DNA from: Burkholderiaceae bacterium
GTDB lineage: Bacteria > Pseudomonadota > Gammaproteobacteria > Burkholderiales > Burkholderiaceae
Direction: 5' to 3'
Length of the DNA: 11,624 bases
Assembly: GCA_022701965.1 (NCBI GenBank)
Contig: JAKONL010000139.1
Location: 1-11,624 of the forward strand
Below, in pieces: positions 9,119 through 11,624 of this stretch (the first letter of the stretch is position 1; every line of letters starts with the position of its first letter). The notes under the pieces were generated by a model, which did no database searches, had not been told where the DNA came from, and saw only the letters and a list, made by a program, of their open reading frames with translations. The translations under genes were made by a program, and so were the position numbers.

Positions 9119-10060
9119 TCAGCGGACGATGCCCTTGTCCTTCAGGAAGGTCCGGGCGACGTCCTTGGGCTCCTCCTTCTCGCCGTCGACGAGGTAGTTC
9201 AGCCGCGCCATCGTCGCGTCGTCGAGCAGCGCGCTGACCTTGTTGGCGACCTCGGCGAGCTTCGGGTTGGCGTCGAGCGCTTCCTTGCGCACCACCGGCG
9301 CGAGGAAGTAGGGCGGCCACAGGCTCTTGTCGTCCTTCAGGCGCGTGAGCTTCATCGCCGAGATCATGCCGTCGGTCGAGTAGCCGTTGACGACCTGGAT
9401 CTGGTCGTTCCGCAGCGCCTGGTAGCGCAGCCCGATGGCCAGCTGCAGGTCTTCCTTGAACTGCATGCCGTAGCTCGCCTTCAGGCCCGGCAGGCCGTCC
9501 TTGCGGTCGCGGAACTCGGGGCCGGCGCCGAGCTTGAGCTCGCCGGCGACCTTGGTCAGGTCCGACAGCGTGGCCAGCTTGTACTTGGCCGCGACCTCGG
9601 GCTTCATGACCATCACGTAGGTGTTGTTCATCGGTGCCTGCTCGAGCACCACCAGGCCGTTGGCCGCGTAGGCGGCCTTGACCTTGTCGTAGACCGCCTT
9701 CTTCTCGGTCATCGGCGCTTCCTTGAGCACCACCAGCAGCATGGTGCCGGTGTATTCGGGGTAGAAGTCGATCTGCTTCTCCTCCATCGCCTTGTGCGCG
9801 ATCAGCGTGCCGCCGAGGTTGGTCTTGCGTTCGACCTTGATGCCGGCGGCCTCGAAGGCCTGCGCGTAGAGCTCGGCCAGCACGAACTGCTCGGTGAAGT
9901 TCTTCGAGCCGACCCGCACCGTCGTCTGGGCGAAGGCCACGGCCGTGCAGCCGACGGCCAGGGCGGCGGCCAGGGCCGTGCGCAGGAGCGCGCGCGACCG
10001 GGCGGTCCGGGCAGTGGCGGAGGCGGGGGAGCGGGCGGCAGCGTGCGTCGTCGTCGTCAT
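9119..10060 (-). CDS. Quaternary-amine-type (OsmF/ProX/OpuBC-like) substrate-binding protein
   Basis: Periplasmic receptor of the betaine-type importer, 313 residues. The N-terminus is a Sec-type signal peptide: a long Thr/Ala/Arg-rich n-region (1-27), hydrophobic core around 28-43 and a probable AFA-Q cleavage after residue 44. The mature protein starts with TTVRVGSKNFTEQFVLAELY and continues with IDFYPEYTGT, both hallmarks of the OpuAC-domain proteins that bind quaternary ammonium compounds in an aromatic cage. Later blocks include NDQIQVVNGYSTDGMI. The ATG at 10060 is chosen because a GGAGA ribosome binding site lies 5 bp upstream and the signal peptide follows directly; an in-frame ATG at 10240 would add 60 non-conserved residues from the promoter region. 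It is the first gene of the minus-strand operon. By context the ligand is ergothioneine or a related histidine betaine, and glycine betaine-type ligands remain possible. Confidence 0.93.
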   Translation of the reverse strand: MTTTTHAAARSPASATARTARSRALLRTALAAALAVGCTAVAFAQTTVRVGSKNFTEQFVLAELYAQAFEAAGIKVERKTNLGGTLIAHKAMEEKQIDFYPEYTGTMLLVVLKEAPMTEKKAVYDKVKAAYAANGLVVLEQAPMNNTYVMVMKPEVAAKYKLATLSDLTKVAGELKLGAGPEFRDRKDGLPGLKASYGMQFKEDLQLAIGLRYQALRNDQIQVVNGYSTDGMISAMKLTRLKDDKSLWPPYFLAPVVRKEALDANPKLAEVANKVSALLDDATMARLNYLVDGEKEEPKDVARTFLKDKGIVR

Positions 10061-10065
10061 CGAAA

Positions 10066-10070
10066 TCTCC
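10066..10070 (-). promoter_or_regulatory. Ribosome binding site of the betaine-type binding protein
   Basis: On the minus strand the sequence reads GGAGA, 5 bp before the ATG at 10060. It fixes the start of the binding protein and excludes the longer frame that begins at 10240. Confidence 0.8.
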
Positions 10071-10140
10071 GTGAGGGGCGAAGGTGGGGCGGGTCCGGGG
10101 TCGGTCAGGCTCGATGCAAGCGTCGTGCCCGTGCAGCGAA

Positions 10141-10155
10141 GTGGTCTATTCCAGT
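10141..10155 (+). promoter_or_regulatory. HutC-type operator, copy A
   Basis: GTGGTCTATTCCAGT, differing at one base from copy B at 10316-10330 and in the same orientation. The inner TGGT...CCA arms form an imperfect dyad. The core GTCTATTC matches the GT-N-TA-N-AC pattern known for HutC-subfamily GntR regulators except at one position. It lies in the untranslated leader of the minus-strand operon, about 80 bp before the binding-protein ATG, where a bound repressor could block elongation. Confidence 0.6.
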
Positions 10156-10168
10156 GCGCGTCGGCGGG

Positions 10169-10189
10169 CATCGACACCGTGGATCGATG
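10169..10189. repeat. Short inverted repeat in the divergent control region
   Basis: CATCGA (10169-10174) and TCGATG (10184-10189) are perfect 6-bp inverted arms around a 9-nt loop whose own ends (CAC/GTG) are also complementary. It lies between operator copy A and the possible minus-strand promoter. It could be a second regulator site or a leader hairpin, but 6-bp arms also occur by chance. Confidence 0.3.
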
Positions 10190-10211
10190 GCGCGATTTTT
10201 GCGCGTACCGC

Positions 10212-10240
10212 ACTTTAAGTAAGAAACGGTTCGATTTCAT
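10212..10240 (-). promoter_or_regulatory. Possible sigma70-like promoter for the betaine-transport/lyase operon
   Basis: On the minus strand ATGAAA (10240-10235) and TAAAGT (10217-10212) are spaced by 17 bp, each matching consensus at four or five positions. Transcription would start near 10205, upstream of operator copy A and about 145 nt before the binding-protein ATG. Other weak boxes closer to copy A exist, so this assignment is tentative. Confidence 0.35.
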
Positions 10241-10258
10241 GCGCTCGTCGATACCGAA

Positions 10259-10284
10259 GCGTCGAATTGGTGCACGGCCGACGC
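10259..10284. repeat. Short inverted repeat upstream of the urocanase-family promoter
   Basis: GCGTCG (10259-10264) and CGACGC (10279-10284) are perfect inverted arms 14 bp apart, ending 4 bp before the predicted -35 box. The position would suit an activator, but no family-specific motif is recognisable and chance occurrence is plausible. Confidence 0.25.
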
Positions 10285-10288
10285 GCTG

Positions 10289-10317
10289 TTGCCCCTTCGT
10301 CCGATAGAACTTATAGT
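10289..10317 (+). promoter_or_regulatory. Sigma70-like promoter for the urocanase-family gene
   Basis: TTGCCC at 10289-10294 and TATAGT at 10312-10317, separated by exactly 17 bp. The -10 box matches consensus at five of six positions and the -35 box at four. Transcription would start near 10324, inside operator copy B, giving a leader of about 60 nt before the ATG at 10387. Confidence 0.6.
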
Positions 10318-10330
10318 GGTCTATACCAGT
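10316..10330 (+). promoter_or_regulatory. HutC-type operator, copy B
   Basis: GTGGTCTATACCAGT. The core TGGTCTATACCA is a near-perfect dyad whose GTCTATAC fits the GT-N-TA-N-AC consensus of the HutC subfamily exactly. It begins within the predicted -10 hexamer of the urocanase-family gene promoter and covers the expected transcription start, the classic position for repression by occlusion. The probable ligand-responsive binder is the HutC-type protein at 4658-5371, or the HutC at 2297-3031. Confidence 0.7.
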
Positions 10331-10376
10331 TGAGTTCCGTCGACCGTCGCTCCCTGACCCGCGACCCCACCACTCC

Positions 10377-10381
10377 GGAGA
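10377..10381 (+). promoter_or_regulatory. Ribosome binding site of the urocanase-family gene
   Basis: GGAGA, 5 bp before the ATG at 10387, the same motif and spacing as for the divergent binding-protein gene. It supports the chosen start. Confidence 0.8.
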
Positions 10382-10386
10382 TTCCC

Positions 10387-11624
10387 ATGAACGCCCCCGA
10401 CCACCTCGCCGTGCTGGCGAATCCGCGCATCGACCCGAGCCGCACCATCCGCGCGCCGCGCGGCGCCACGCTGTCCTGCAAGAACTGGCTGGCCGAGGCC
10501 GCCTACCGCATGCTGCAGAACAACCTGGACGCCGAGGTGGCCGAGAACCCGCAGGCGCTGGTGGTGTACGGCGGCATCGGGCGCGCGGCGCGCGACTGGG
10601 CCTGCTTCGACCAGATCCTGGCGTCGCTGAAGGAACTGGAGGCCGACGAATCGCTGCTGATCCAGTCGGGCAAGCCGGTGGGCGTGTTCAGGACCAACGT
10701 CAACGCGCCGCGCGTGCTCATCGCCAATTCCAACCTGGTGCCCAAGTGGGCGACCTGGGAGAAGTTCCACGAGCTCGACCGCGCCGGCCTCTTCATGTAC
10801 GGCCAGATGACGGCCGGCAGCTGGATCTACATCGGCGCGCAGGGCATCGTGCAGGGCACCTTCGAGACCTTCGTCGAGGCCGGCCGCCAGCACTACGCCG
10901 ACGACCTCTCGGGCCGCTGGATCCTCACGGCGGGCCTGGGCGGCATGGGCGGCGCGCAGCCGCTCGCGGGCGTGCTCGCGGGCGCCTGCGTGCTGGCCAT
11001 CGAGTGCCAGCAGTCGAGCATCGACTTTCGCCTGCGCACGCGCTATGTCGACAAGCAGGCCAGGGACCTGGACGACGCGCTCGCGCTGATCGCGCACCAC
11101 ACCGCGAAGAAGGAGGCGGTGTCGATCGCGCTGCTGGGCAACGCGGCGGAGATCGTGCCGGAGCTGGCGCGCCGGGTGAAGGCCGGCACCGCGATCCGCC
11201 CCGACCTCGTGACCGACCAGACCTCCGCGCACGACCTGGTCCACGGCTATCTGCCCGCGGGCTGGAGCGTCGCTCAGTGGCGCGCCGCGATGGCCGATGC
11301 GTCGCAGCACGCGGCGCTCGCCGACGCTGCCGCGAAGTCGTGCGTCGCGCACGTGCAGGCCATGCTCGACTTCCAGGCCATGGGCGTGCCGACGGTCGAC
11401 TACGGCAACAACATCCGCCAGGTCGCGTTCGACCAGGGCCTGAAAGACGCGTTCGATTTCCCCGGCTTCGTGCCCGCCTACATCCGCCCGCTGTTCGCCG
11501 TCGGCAAGGGCCCGTTCCGATGGGTCGCGCTCTCGGGCGACCCCGAGGACATCGCGAGGACCGACGCCGCGATCCTCGAGCTCTTCGGCGACGACCCGCA
11601 CCTGCGGCGCTGGATCGAGCTCGC
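10387..11624 (+). CDS. hutU: Urocanate hydratase family protein (HutU-like; candidate thiourocanate hydratase), 3'-truncated by window end
   Basis: The first 412 residues of a protein whose family is about 555 long; the remaining third, including the conserved cysteine region, is outside the window. Urocanases add water to urocanate using tightly bound NAD+ as electrophile, giving imidazolonepropionate. Family blocks are unmistakable: [13 protein letters not shown] (59-71), QSGKPVGVF (93-101), [16 protein letters not shown] (106-121), [10 protein letters not shown] (141-150), the NAD-binding glycine-rich [10 protein letters not shown] (183-192), DQTSAHD (277-283), VDYGNNIRQ (337-345) and [15 protein letters not shown] (356-370). 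Compared with the P. putida HutU I recall, there is an insertion of about five residues before RPDLVTDQ (near 262-270), and TSAHDPLNGY has become [10 protein letters not shown]. Its divergent pairing with the MIO-less lyase operon makes thiourocanate hydratase a real option. The symbol reflects family membership only; the substrate is unproven. Confidence 0.88.
   Translation, partial: MNAPDHLAVLANPRIDPSRTIRAPRGATLSCKNWLAEAAYRMLQNNLDAEVAENPQALVVYGGIGRAARDWACFDQILASLKELEADESLLIQSGKPVGVFRTNVNAPRVLIANSNLVPKWATWEKFHELDRAGLFMYGQMTAGSWIYIGAQGIVQGTFETFVEAGRQHYADDLSGRWILTAGLGGMGGAQPLAGVLAGACVLAIECQQSSIDFRLRTRYVDKQARDLDDALALIAHHTAKKEAVSIALLGNAAEIVPELARRVKAGTAIRPDLVTDQTSAHDLVHGYLPAGWSVAQWRAAMADASQHAALADAAAKSCVAHVQAMLDFQAMGVPTVDYGNNIRQVAFDQGLKDAFDFPGFVPAYIRPLFAVGKGPFRWVALSGDPEDIARTDAAILELFGDDPHLRRWIEL

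Larger units (their letters stand above)
10061..10386. other. Divergent intergenic control region
   Basis: These 326 bp separate the divergently transcribed binding-protein and urocanase-family genes and hold no credible gene. The two ends are GC-rich untranslated leaders with a GGAGA ribosome binding site each. The middle is locally AT-richer (about 10195-10250 and 10300-10325), as expected for promoters in a high-GC genome. It contains two HutC-type operator copies, at least one credible promoter per direction and two short inverted repeats, listed separately. Confidence 0.85.

Noticed and set aside
10190..10205. GCGCGATTTTTGCGCG as a small terminator-like hairpin.
   Set aside because: The arms are only 4-5 bp, the T-run is in the loop rather than after the stem, and it lies upstream of both genes; chance is a sufficient explanation.
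10061..10240. A longer start for the betaine-type binding protein, with ATG at 10240.
   Set aside because: The extra 60 residues are not protein-like, run through the promoter and operator, and would bury the signal peptide. A good ribosome binding site precedes the ATG at 10060.

Overview
The window is very GC-rich, densely coding DNA in the style of a beta-proteobacterium, probably Burkholderiales (a Variovorax-, Burkholderia- or Comamonadaceae-like organism). This placement rests on base composition, codon use and gene families only. It holds eleven protein genes in three transcription blocks and no RNA gene, insertion sequence or CRISPR array that I can see.

Block 1 (plus strand, 1-4645) encodes a NitT/TauT-type ABC importer: the 3' part of a binding protein, then a permease and an ATPase joined by 4-bp GTGA overlaps. 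A HutC-type GntR repressor and a canonical histidine ammonia-lyase (HutH, intact Ala-Ser-Gly MIO motif) follow. This looks like a histidine-utilisation unit with its own importer.

Block 2 (minus strand, 10060 down to 4658) meets block 1 tail to tail with only 12 bp between the stop codons. In transcription order it encodes a quaternary-amine-type (OsmF/ProX-like) binding protein, a HutH-family lyase, two permeases, an ATPase and a second HutC-type regulator. The lyase lacks the MIO-forming Ala-Ser-Gly triad (GSIG-VA-DLAP instead of [11 protein letters not shown]). It also has changes at the positions of HAL His83, Asn195 and Tyr280, while Tyr53, Arg283, Phe329 and Glu414 are kept. Loss of MIO is the known hallmark of ergothionase, which eliminates trimethylamine from the betaine ergothioneine. 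A betaine-type importer in the same operon fits that reading well.

Block 3 (plus strand, 10387 to beyond the window end) starts divergently with a urocanate hydratase family gene. It may be thiourocanate hydratase, the second ergothioneine-degradation enzyme, or an ordinary HutU. The 326-bp divergent region holds two near-identical 15-bp copies of a HutC-type operator (core GT-N-TA-N-AC), one overlapping a good sigma70-like promoter for block 3.

Proposed working model (inference): blocks 2 and 3 form a regulated module for import and catabolism of ergothioneine or a related trimethylammonium betaine of histidine. The likely regulator is the HutC-type protein at 4658-5371. The module appears to have evolved beside, and from the same families as, the histidine pathway of block 1. 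The main alternative is that blocks 2 and 3 are a variant histidine/urocanate system.
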